Below, in pieces: positions 13,701 through 24,955 of a DNA stretch of 64,000 nt. The stretch is taken from the NCBI GenBank assembly GCA_021904315.1, contig CM038918.1, forward strand, positions 9,315,349-9,379,348, read 5' to 3'. Position 1 is the stretch's first letter. Every line of letters starts with the position of its first letter. Position numbers and translations under genes: made by a program. The notes under the pieces were generated by a model. That model had not been told where the DNA came from. It was given only the letters and a program-made list of their open reading frames with translations, and searched no databases. The DNA comes from Sphagnum magellanicum. Lineage: Eukaryota; Streptophyta; Sphagnopsida; Sphagnales; Sphagnaceae.

Positions 13701-16700
13701 TTCTGGGTGGTCGAAGTGGATTAACAGGAAAGGATGGACAGTCAAATGGCAGCAGTGATGTGTCACAAGTTGTGGGGTCTCCCATGCAGTCTGCTTCTCC
13801 AGCACCACATGGCACTCAGGAACTTGCACAAACAGAGCTCATGATGAAGGTAATCTTAGACCATATGGAAGTGTCAAGGAGTTTGGGTTTGGTAGCTGCT
13901 GATCAATGCTCAGCTTCATTTGTTCTTATATGGTGCTGAATTACAAGTAGAAGGTGGCTGCAGATGGTTCTCCTTCTTTTGATCATCTGCAGTTTTTTGT
14001 GTTGCTTTTTTGAAGATATGACAATACTGTAGTTCTGAAGGGATATGATTGTGTTGTGATGCAATGCTAGCACATGGGAGTGTAGATACTTTAGAGGGAT
14101 TATTGTAGCTGAGGTTTTTTGTCATATTTAGATGCTCATGCAAACTACTTTGTGGGTTCCTTTTATTAAGCAAATGAAGCAGCTTGCGCAAATACAACAG
14201 CAGCAGCAGGCTGGCAGTTCGCAACAGCAGCAGCAGCAGTCTGCCACACCACAACAGCAACAGCAGGACCGATTAGCAGGTGTACCTGTGGATATTTCAA
14301 CCTCTTTCCGCAGCAGTGACCCTGTTTATGGTGGTGTGGAGCCCAGCTCTGGCACAAACAGCACTGGCACTGGCAAGGTGTGCATCTCTCTGAACTTGAT
14401 GTCCTCAGTGCCATCTCATTTTCACATCTTTACTGTCAAGACTCTGGAGATCTGCTTTTCTCATATTTTGTGTTGGGTTTTCAGGATCCATTGCTGGATA
14501 GGTGTGTCTTGTTTTACTGTCTGCAGCTACTGACTACTCAAATGTGCTAATCTCAAAGGAGTTCAGTTGTGAAATGAACTATCTCTTTAGTGCATTTGAC
14601 TTTCAAAGTAAGGTGGTAGTTGTTCCTTCTGCAATTTTAAGGTCTGCTATAGAGATGTTTGCTTCAGATTGTTGAGTGCTATTGCTGCATGAGTTTAAGC
14701 CTGAGCACTTGAGCTACGATTTGACTGTTGTAGATTGTTAGCAACCTTATTGAAGAATGTATGCTGTTGCATGGGGGAAAAGGCTGCTGCTAAGGGTGTC
14801 CCTGGTGTGAGAAAGAGAAAGCAGCCTACAAATTCATCAGGCCCTGCAAACAGCACAGGAACTGCAAGCACTGCGGGTCCTTCTCCAAATTCAGCTCCAT
14901 CCACTCCATCTACTCATACTCCTGGGGATGTGATGTCAATGGCTGGAGCTCTGCAGAATAGTGGCAGCATTTCAAAGCCTTTGCTCATGTATGGGGCAGA
15001 TGGAACTGCAACATTGGCATCCCCATCAAACCAGCTGGTAACAATAAATCTTCTTCACTTTTGGAAATGTTGCAAAATGTTCTATTATTCCAGCTTGTCC
15101 AAAGTGGATTATGGACAAATACAGTTCAGGCTCTGGGCCAGGAAGAATGCTAAGGTTTGACTTTTGAATGTCAGGCTGATATGGACAGATTTGGTGAAGA
15201 TGGCTCGCTAGATGACAATGTGGAGTCTTTTTTGTCTCATGAAGAAGCAGACCCTCGTGAGTCTCTGTTTGGGAACAGCAAACGCAGTCCAGCTGGACAC
15301 AGTCTGGATGTATCCAAAGGTGCTCATTCTTTGCCATTCCTTTGTAGCTTGGTACTTTTGGAGGTTGTGATGAATCAAGCCATTTGCTAGAAATGTTGAA
15401 AGCAGCAGTTGGATTATTCTATTACGCATTCTGACCATAATGTACAGCATGGGATGCATTGTGACAGGGTTCTCTTTTAATGAGGTGGGCTGCCTGCGGG
15501 CAAGTACAAGCAAAGTAGTGTGCTGCCACTTTTCATCAGATGGAAAGTTGTTGGCTAGTGCAGGCCATGATAAAAAGGTAATTGACCTTGTCTGTCATGT
15601 TGGCGCATAGGCTCCAAAAGTTAGGTTTGCTGGTTCTTTTTTATTATTGTCCTATCTTTATAAAATGTTGCCATCTATGCTTGATCTTGGGTCCCACTAT
15701 GCTCAATGGTCCTTTGGTGTTGGGGGTGGGGCAGGCTGTTTTGTGGAATATGGATACACTAAAGCTGAAGAATTCACTTGAAGAGCACTCCTTGCTGATT
15801 ACAGATGTCAGGTTCAGTCCAAATTCAACACGATTGGCAACATCATCCTTTGATAAGACTGTCAGGGTGTGGGATGCTGAGAATGTAAGTACCAACTGCT
15901 TAATTGTGTAGTCTAACTATATTGTACCATTTTGAGATCCAGACTTTCTTGTTGTTGTAGAATTTTGTTAAGGTTGGGCTAAATTGGAGGGTTTTGGTGA
16001 ATGCAGCCAAGCTATTCCTTGCGAACTTTCACAGGCCATCAGACTTCAGTGATGTCCCTGGATTTTCACCCAGCCAATGAGGATCTTCTCTGTTCCTGTG
16101 ATGGTGACAGTGAGATCCGGTACTGGAGTGTTAATCAGGGTGTCTGTACCCGAGCATTTAAGGTGTGTTGTACACTTCCAGAAGTGCAATTGTCAATGGG
16201 TGATGGACTATGCTGGTCCTAGTCCTCCAGTTTTTTGTAATGAATCAACAGTTTATGCACTTATGAGGTTCTTAACTGCAGGGTGGCATGACACAAACGA
16301 GATTTCAGCCTCGCCAAGGAAGGTTACTTGCAGCTGCTGCAGAGAATGTGGTGTCCATCCTTGATGTGGAGTCAGAAACTTGCATTCATTCTTTGCAGGT
16401 ATGTGAAGTACCTCCCAAGAAAGAGTTGTGCTGTGCCCAAGAGTATTGGTTTTTGAAGTTGAGTTGGTACAATGTGCACACCAATTGGACTGCCTGTCTG
16501 GCTGCCTGTCTTTGTTCAAAACTGGTGGGGGGTCCATGGCCACAAGGCTGTGGCAAGTAGAAGAAAAATGATGCAATGTCTGCTGACAAAGGGTGACTGT
16601 TGGATCCTCATTTTGTAGAGGGAGGTAGATTTTTATTGCTGAAACAGGCAAACCTATGTGGTTGCCCATTCTTCCCCTCAGGATCTGGTAGTCTGAAGTT

Positions 16701-17734
16701 GCCGCACATTTGATGACCAGTTTACCTCTATTCCTACTGTGACTGAGTAGACTATCATGGGTGACATCCAGCATGACCTAGTTTTGATTTGGACCCAGAA
16801 CTCCTTGCAAGAGTGCCTTCAAGTCATAGCCACCAGGCTGTTGGCTCTGTGTTTTGGTACTTTCTCACTCACTGACCCAATTTGTGAGGTGATATTATTA
16901 TGACTTTGGACATGAGATTCTTTTTGATGGGGATTGCAGAGACACACTAAACCTGTACATTCAGTGTGCTGGGATGCCACTGGGGACTTTTTGGCATCTG
17001 TAAGTGAGGACTCTGTCAGAGTATGGAACTTGGGTGTGGGGAGTGATGGAGAGTGTGTTCATGAGCTCAATTGCAATGGCAACAAATTTCACTCGTGTGT
17101 GTTTCATCCAAACTATCCATCATTACTAGTCATTGGCTGCTATCAGGTATGCTTTGTGCCAGTGTAAGCATGTATTTATTTTATTCTCTCTGATGCTTGC
17201 CTTGTTCTTTCAATCCCATGTGTTCATTTAGGTTGGTTGTGAAAATGGAGTGAGGATAGAAGGGTGGGGAGACCAGCAAGAGGATAGAAGGGTCTGTACT
17301 CTATTAGGGGTAGTATAATATTGTTAGACTGGTAGGTTTACTGGCTGGCTATTTGTGGTGCACAAGACATGTAGAAACCCAGAGGACTTATGGCATCTTC
17401 CCTTTCTGGAAACATCGGTATTGGCTGCACCATTCTCAGGACCCATTCTTTGGTGGACAGAGGGTCCCTGCAGGCATCAAATTTCCATGGTTTGTATTTA
17501 GATTGTCCTTGCAAGTTATGTGCATTAGTGTCAGACACCAACCCCCATGTGCATTGAAGAGGGTGCTGAGAGACTGTTGTTTGGGTGCAGTCTCTGGAGC
17601 TGTGGAATATGGTTGAGAAGCAAAGCATGACAGTGCCTGCTCATGAAGGCTTGATTGCTGCACTTGCTCAGTCATCTGCCACAGGCATGGTGGCCTCAGC
17701 CAGCCATGACAAATGTGTCAAGCTTTGGAAATAG
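8893..17734 (+). CDS. LUG: LEUNIG-type transcriptional co-repressor, complete, 18 exons
   Basis: Groucho/Tup1-type co-repressor; plant LUG/LUH recruit SEUSS and histone deacetylase functions to nuclear target genes. Exons: 8893-8924, 10113-10210, 10302-10411, 10723-11091, 11459-11491, 11927-12028, 12112-12214, 12325-12374, 13505-13849, 14171-14377, 14783-15037, 15175-15319, 15468-15577, 15735-15884, 16007-16162, 16282-16398, 16940-17146, 17591-17734. They total 2733 nt in frame, about 910 residues; Arabidopsis LUG is about 930. Exons 1-3 give the LisH/LUFS domain (start [20 protein letters not shown]). Exon 4 is Gln/His-rich. Exon 11 carries the basic GVRKRKQP stretch and Ser/Thr/Pro-rich linker. 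Exons 12-18 form the WD40 propeller, ending [12 protein letters not shown]. Exon 5, the exon 6 start (11944 is an alternative acceptor) and the exon 11 start are the weakest calls. A dead inverted copy lies downstream. Confidence 0.93.
8925..10112 (+). repeat. LEUNIG intron 1: microsatellite and local duplications
   Basis: This is the longest LEUNIG intron, 1188 bp. It holds an (AG)n run followed by a (TG)n run at about 9030-9078. A tandem duplication of about 102-108 bp follows, units 9236-9337 and 9338-9445, nearly identical outside a GC/TG-rich stretch. A shorter segment (core 'gaagcaactgaggcttg') appears about three times, near 8989-9031, 9473-9525 and 9534-9585. Minus-strand ORFs here are shadows of the repeats. 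Confidence 0.85.
10747..10955 (+). repeat. CAG/CAA/CAT repeat coding the Gln/His-rich tract of LEUNIG
   Basis: Within exon 4 the frame reads long runs of Gln broken by His, encoded by mixed CAG, CAA and CAT codons. Gln-rich linkers are usual in LUG proteins between the LUFS domain and the WD40 repeats. The mixed codons make it more stable than a pure CAG run. The antisense frames give poly-Leu ORFs that are not genes. The matching exon of the inverted pseudogene is only 185 nt long, against 369 nt here, and lacks most of this tract. Confidence 0.9.
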
Positions 17735-19580
17735 GCTCCTGGACACAGATTTTGGAGTTTCCTTTTTCCAAGCTTATCCTGTTTGGACACCATTTTGCAT
17801 TCACATGGATTTTTGCATGCAACCTCTCGATCCTTCAGGCAGCATCTGCAAGAGGAACCAAGTTAAGTGTGGGCTAGTGTGCCATTCAGTTAGGAAGCAT
17901 GATACGGATTAGATTTTAGAATGTGTTCTGCAGTGTATAAAGCTACAGCAAAACTGTTAACACAGGGGCCAACCAAATTTCCAGGAAACAAAAGCTTCAG
18001 CTATCGAATTGGAATTTCAATTTTGATATGGCAGAGAGATTCTTTGACCAAGCAGTTCTAGCTCTGGATATTCTGGATCAAGCACTTCACTCTGGATATG
18101 CTGGATATTCTGGATGTCAGTAAACCATCAATGGATTTTCAGGGAAGACTGCTTTAGATTGTAGTCAAGATTGTTGGACTGGAGCCGCAGTGGAAGTCAG
18201 AAAGTTTTCAATATGCTGGTTATACTTGTGTCATACTTGTGCAAGTTCAAGTTTGGTTGTCATTGATGTTGGTTTTTGATGCTGAAGTTTCGCCCAATTG
18301 TGATGTCTCACACGGGGGCCTCCTATCAGTACACTCACTTCAAATTTGGAGGTGTTTTCCATGCAAGAAAATTTGCCTGATTTTGAACCACTCTTACACA
18401 CAGTGGTCTCCTATCATTACATTTCAAATATGGCAGTGTTACATAGTGAAATAAGCTAGAGAGCTTTCATCCCCAGTTTTAGAAATGCGTTACCTGCACC
18501 TGCACTGAAGCACTTATGGTATTCTGCAGCTGTAAAGTCTGATGAAATCAAGTTTTGTCAGAATAGTTAGTATCCTGCAAATTTTGTGTACCCGATTTCA
18601 TTCAGCCACACAACTTTGGGATGAAACAGGGAGTAGAGGGTCAAACTAGAGCCCAAAGACGAAAGACACGGCAACTTTCCAGATGACTTTACTTTTAAAC
18701 CGTCTTGTGTCAGAATAAAATTGGGCGAATTTTATCAACTAATACCCAGTTTAATGTCACTAAACAGAACCAAGTTTCACTCACTCTCCAGCAACACTCA
18801 AATTGGGGTTGAAACAGGGATTAGAGGGTCAAATTAGGGCCCAAAGAGAGGGTATCTTTACAGATAAGTTGGTACCCTCACATTTTTGAGTGAGGGCCCT
18901 TAGTGGACTTGTTAAGCCCCAAAAATGTTAAATTTGAACTCTGACATCCACATTTAGTCTCAGCACGGCAAATTTGTAATATTTAGAAATAATTTTAAAT
19001 GAATTTTGGGTTCTTACTATTGTGCAGATGTGGGTGCTGGTTCAAGCAAGGCCTGATGCAGGTATCCTGGTATTGTGTTTTGAGCTGCCAGCTGAGATGC
19101 GTAGTCCAAAAGCAGTTTCTTGTGTTACAATTAGGGTTCTGGTTATTCACAGGGGCATTCTGATGAACATATTTGAAGCCAGATTGCACCATCTCATTAC
19201 CAAATATCAGCATGTGTATATCAACTTTGGTGATTCTAACTATCAGAAATGGCTGTTAATAGACACTCTTCAGATGAGATGCCTGGGGGGGCAGGAATTT
19301 GGAACTCAAATGTGAGCCCAATGGCATGTCCCAAGTCAAGAGAATCTTGCTTTTAAATAAAAAGTACAGAGCTGCTTTCAAAGAATCACCACAGGCTGGC
19401 TATTTGGGTAGCAGCAAAGCAGATGAGGATGTCATGTTGGCAGAGCTTCTGTCCCAGCTCTTGAACTTGCATGCCATGCAAATTTAGATTGTCCAGCAAA
19501 TTCCACTGCAAGCAGAGACAAAAAGAAGTCGCACATGTGCAAGAAATTAACTTGTGCGAATTCTGTTTAAAGGACTCATC
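17735..19580. other. Spacer between convergent LEUNIG gene and pseudogene
   Basis: This spacer of about 1.85 kb separates the stop codons of the two convergent copies and must hold both 3' UTRs. An AATAAA is seen at about 18714. A repeated segment (core 'gaaacaggga' then 'tagagggtcaaa') occurs at about 18614-18660 and 18802-18848. No ORF with a recognisable domain is present. Confidence 0.5.
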
Positions 19581-22500
19581 TTATTTCCAAAGCTTGACAC
19601 ACTTGTCGTGGCTGGCAGAGGCCAACATGCTGGTTGCAGATGACTGTGCAAGGGTTGCAATCAAGCCTTCATGTGCTGGTACCATCATACTTTTGTTTTC
19701 AATCATATTCCATAGCTCCAGAGACTGCACATCAAACCCCTAGAGTGTCAGTGCTCTGTGAAGTCATTAGGTGTTTAGAAACATTGGACAGAACATATGG
19801 ACTACTGAAAGGAGTATGCTGTAATCCATCAGGAGAATTCAAGTGAATATCAATTCACAGAAATTCCCCTCAAGGAGTGGAGACTTGTCAGTGGATGAGT
19901 ATGGTTACCATCCCCAAAGCCAAAGGCAAAAATATTATTTCCTCCTATTTGCACATAATAGTTTTCATAAGGCCTTTTCTGCCTTTTTTTTAGTCCCCTT
20001 ACAAGGCACAATGGACAGGTCTTCTTGGGTCTACCTGGCCTAACTATTGTTCAAAATCCACATGCCCATTGTGCAAATCATGAAAAAATTATGTTATGAG
20101 GTGTGCTTGGCACAGGCCATTGGGTGCCTGTTTTGCTGCCTGTTCGGAAGCTTTGGGTTGCCCAAATTCCTCACAGGCACCTCACTGGGCACAATGGCCT
20201 GTACATTCCATAATACATTTCCACATAATTGCAGACATCCCTAAAGCAGCAGATAAGGCAAGAAAGAGATTTATGTCAGGCATACATCGAGTAGCACAAA
20301 CTGCAGAGATACTTACCTGATAACAGCCAATGAATAGTAGTGATGGATAATTAGAATGAAACACACATGCATGGAAGTTGTTGCCATTAAAGTTGAGTTC
20401 ATAAACACACTCTCCATCACTACCCATGCCCAAGTTCTAAACTTGGACAGAGTCCTCAATAACAGATGCCAAAAAGTCCCCAGACACATCCCAGCAAACT
20501 GAGTGTACAGGCTTAATGTGTCTCTGCACAAAACCAAAACAATAGTATTGAGTCCCTCATACCCAAAGCCCAAATTGAAATTTTCAAAGAGCAAATTCAA
20601 TGCCAACCTCATCTGCTTCATTTGCTTAAAGAGAGGAAACCCACCAGATCATTCTTACGAGCATCCAAATGCATTATGCTAGACCATAACATGAGACAGA
20701 ATATTCAAATGCAGAGAAAACAAAAAATGCCCAAAGCATCAGGCAAGATTCCTCCTGCTCATCTGAAGTTTGCTATTAATGAGCTCACAGTTGACATTTC
20801 ATCTCGTGCCAAATCAGATCAGCCAGGGACTGCCCAACTTCTCCTAGGATGAACACTTGAGTGCTTCCAAGGACTTTGCAGTCTCTAGAAGTAGAACATC
20901 AGACCATGCAGACATCAGTTTTCTGCTACGACAAACTAGGGCATCAAGCTAGAGTGACAAACCCCATGAGACTAGAGTAGTATTCCCAGGGCAATTTGAG
21001 AGATCTTCAACTAAGAACTACATTTGTCTAAACTCTACAGCCTCCACAGTAAGCCAGGGAAGGCCACCAAATGACCAAAGCATCCTCTGACACTCCTTTC
21101 TGGTGTCAAGGATTGAAATGTTGCTGGAACACCAGCAACTCTAATAGGCAACAATTAGCAACTGTTGGGATTTATTTCTTATCTCCTAGCAGAGGAGTGC
21201 TTCTGTGCTCATCTGAACACTAAAAGCCACTGCCCAAGGCTGTATACCAGAGTACCCAGAACTACTAAGACCATACAACTGATAGTCAGAGCAACAGCCA
21301 AAGTAAGAAATCCACATCCAAACCACTGTCCTCAGAAAACAAGAGTGGATCTGCTGAGAACAGTCCCCAGCCCCTTCAGGAACACAGAACCCTACATACT
21401 TTGGTCAAATTGTGGGTCTAAATTACCTTCATCATGAGCTCCACTTGTGTCTGGTCTTGAGTGGTGCCATGAGGTAATGGAGAAGCAACCTGGGAGGGGG
21501 AGCCCACACCTTGTGACAAATCACTGGTTGGATTTGCCTGGCCATCCTTCACTGTCAACCCACTTCTACCCAAAAGTATTTGTAATCAACATGGATCTGT
21601 ATCAGAAAGAAGGGAGCCTGATGAAGACATTTTTCCCTGAGCCTAGTGAGCTTGAGCTTGTAGCAGAAGCTGTTGCTGTTGTAGTGTTAAATCTGAAAAT
21701 GTGGGTACTGCTAGGGAGCCTGAATGACTGGTTTCTGCATTGAAGCCCCTAACCCTGATCCCTACCAAAATGCCCAATGGGACCCAAAGCATGAATATAG
21801 TATCTATTGACCAGCCAACCAGTGTGCAATATACGACCATCCTGCAAATGTCTGGATATAAAATCTTTGGCTAAACCACTTGATCAACAGACTGACAAAC
21901 AGAACTCCCATGTGTTGATGTCTCACATTTTGTTCCAATGACAAGAGATTACAACTGGAAAGGAACTCACTGTACTGGCCATGCCTTAGGAGTTGTGGGA
22001 ATTCCTGCTTGATTCACTCCTGTAATAATTTCATTTGGTCATGAGGTACCTGCCTGAATCGAATCAAGATGTTGGTCATAATAGTACAGGATTTATACTG
22101 CTTTACTTTACAAAAGCATTAACGACGTGTCATGCAAAAGAGACAGATAATGGTGTGTTGAAGAAAATTTTTAAGCAAGTAGGAAAGAGATGATGAACAA
22201 GAGGAAGAAGAAGAAAACAACCTGGGTTAAGAATAGCTGGTTTGGGATGATCTGTTCCTGGGAGACAAACCTTGAAGATTCAGGGGCTGGAGACATTTGG
22301 CTCAAGACATCATTCTGGTTATCATGATGTTGAAGATAGTAGCAGCAATACCAGTTCTTCAAATTCAGAAAGCACAAGGAACACTATCTTGTTTCCAAGA
22401 TAACTTGGTTCCCAAGTGCACCTGAGAGTTTGCTGACATCTGTTGTGGGTGAGATTGGATTGGATCTGTTGCAAAGTTGTTGCAATAGCAGCTGTATGCA

Positions 22501-24955
22501 ACAAAGGCCTATTTTTTCTCCACAGATATCCCACTGAGTCAGGACTATATGAATTTGCAGAAATAGAGTGTATCTATTGTCTGACCAACTAGTGGCCATT
22601 GCAACAGTTCAAAGAGACATCCTACGACCATAATAACATGAACCCCTCTTCTGTGAATCCATATACTCCTAAAGTGGATCAAGACTAGCACACAAGTTTA
22701 TGAACAGCAAAAGCTGTTGCACAATATTTTTCACTTGCAAAATGCCAAACTCTGTCTCATTTCTTGTGGTATGTGCTCAATGTATTTGTTGCTTGACAGT
22801 GTACCTCTGCAAAAAACACAAAACACCCTACAAAGTGTCAGCTCCAGCCACCAACACAGAAAAGAACTATCACCTGCCACTCTGTAGGAATTCCAGTGGG
22901 CCAAACACACAGAGACCCATGAAAGTGCACAGGCAATTTGGCTACTAAACTGGGAGATGTGTGTTTCCACATAATGCAAAATATAGACAGAGTATGCCAA
23001 TGATTTTTTAATCAACTGGGAATGGTTGGATGTGACAATAAAACCAGCCCATGATGACAATATTGCACCATCAGATCAGTAAGGCTCATTGCAGACAGAA
23101 TTGGAACACACCTTTCAGTGCCCTCTATACATCACAGATGGTGCAGAAAACCTTGCATCCATTAGGGGATGTAAAAACTCACAAAACAAAACTGCATAGT
23201 GGCAATGTCAGCATTCTGGGGGTTAACCACTTCTGTCAAAAGTTTTCACATGTCACGTGCTAAAAGTCAATAGTACACCAAGCAAGATGTAGGATCTGCC
23301 AGCTCTTTTGCCCCGTTTGATCTATTTTCAGAAATATGGGTTCAGAATACCTTCATGGCTGTTCCATCAAGTGCATCTCTCAAACACAGACGCTTGAGAC
23401 ATTCCTTATATATTTTTGTTGCAATTGCATTTGCTGCAGGGTGCTGCAAATTGCTTCTCCACCTAAACCATTTGCAGAGCCATTGCGAAGATGACCAGCT
23501 TCATGTTGCTGTTGCTGAGCTTTGAGTTCTTGTGTCTAAGCATCACATAACAAACAACTCATCACAGTGGCTGAAATCATATTGAGGTGATGCTGTTCCA
23601 TAGACAACAGACCTGGCATAGCACGCAAAGTGGATCATCTCTTCTGAAGCGAGTTGAGATACAGGCACTGATATCAAATAGTTTTGCTGGTAACTTGAAA
23701 CAGCCGAAGAACATTCTCCCCACACAAAGGCAGCTTGATTGGCTAGTGAGTGATATGGCAGACATGTTCTTAAAAAGATTGCTTTTGCGCAAGTTTACAA
23801 AGATTGTAAAACCCATTGCTGATTGAATTGTAGGAGATACACCCCAAAGTTGGAACATCAGAATTCACCTCAATATAGGAAGCTGCCACTTCTGAATGCT
23901 CCTCATTGGTACAAGCGACATGGATATCCCAGAAGACTGACCGTCATTCAAACAGAAACCACCAGGTGCATCAATAGCTGCAACACCCACCTCAACAAGA
24001 AGCTGCTGTTAAACAGAAGGCCATCAACATTATCTTATTATGTGAAAATAGCCATCGCCATACAGTGGGAGGAAGTATGAAGCATACCAACTGGATCAGA
24101 TGACACTTTGCATTCATTCAAGAAAGCCTTAGCAGATGCCTGAAGATTTCTCTTCACCAGGTAATCATAGATATACACATCCAGCCTGCACACCTCCAAA
24201 GACAAAACTGGCATAAGACCAAAAGACAATAGAAAGCTTCATGGATACATGCGAACATGCAATTGCAAATACAGGCACAGCCTTCTTGTGAAAGAATCTT
24301 TGATCCATGCATTTCAGGAATCCCAGCCAAATCTGTGTTCAAATCAATTTCCTGCTCAAGATTCTACAGCAGAAACTGCATGTCCCACTCCTTCTCAAAA
24401 TCACAACCTATCTGAGAGCTTTAACTGCTTCACCAGCCTTCCAATTTGCACAGACCCCTGATGTAAAATGCAATTGTGGGGCATCAATTTGGTTGAGCTT
24501 TTGTTAGCGACCAAATGAGGATGGCAGGGATGACTGACAAATGTAAAGAAAAACTGTTGACTGAATTTTGAAGCAGGAGGTGGCATATGTAAATTTACTT
24601 AGGAAATCCTTGGTGAGTGGTTTTTTTTTAAATCTTCCTGTGGCGTACTTGGACAGTGAAATCAATAGGGACGTAATAGCTTTCAAAACTAATTCCACCA
24701 CACAAGAGCATCATTGCTGCTTCTGCGAAAACCAAGACTATGTGACACAACAACAACAATCCACAAGACTGATCTTTCAAAGCTGATCTCACATCAAATT
24801 TACTTCAGAGAACTTCCTCGCAGCTCGCCAACTTCCCTAATTACAACGACTGACTCTGTCTTCTCAGACTTATCTAGAGCCCGATTGTGGTAGTGTGTTG
24901 TTCAGGCAATCCTAGATTCTTACATTTTGTAGGCCTCCCAGTTGCTCTGAACTAT
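19581..24955 (-). pseudogene. Inverted LEUNIG paralogue, inactivated
   Basis: Reading from 24955 down, exons of a second LEUNIG copy appear in order: ex1 24924-24955, ex2 24088-24185, ex3 23869-23977, ex4 23351-23535, ex6 about 22422-22508, ex7 22222-22323, ex8 21971-22019, ex9 about 21427-21774, ex17 20317-20523, ex18 19581-19724. Ex1, 2, 17 and 18 have exactly the lengths of the live exons (32, 98, 207, 144 nt). Lesions: the start codon is ATA; ex3 is 1 nt short and frameshifted; ex4 has lost the Gln tract and is frameshifted; the ex7 acceptor AG is gone; ex9 has stops; ex17 has a TAG replacing the Trp of VWN. Exons 10-16 are missing apart from a possible short piece of ex10 near 20613-20624. 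Because it retains introns, it arose by DNA duplication, not retroposition. Confidence 0.93.

Noticed and set aside
16253..16774. 173-residue minus-strand ORF
   Set aside because: It overlaps LEUNIG exon 16 and intron 16 in antisense and shows no domain.
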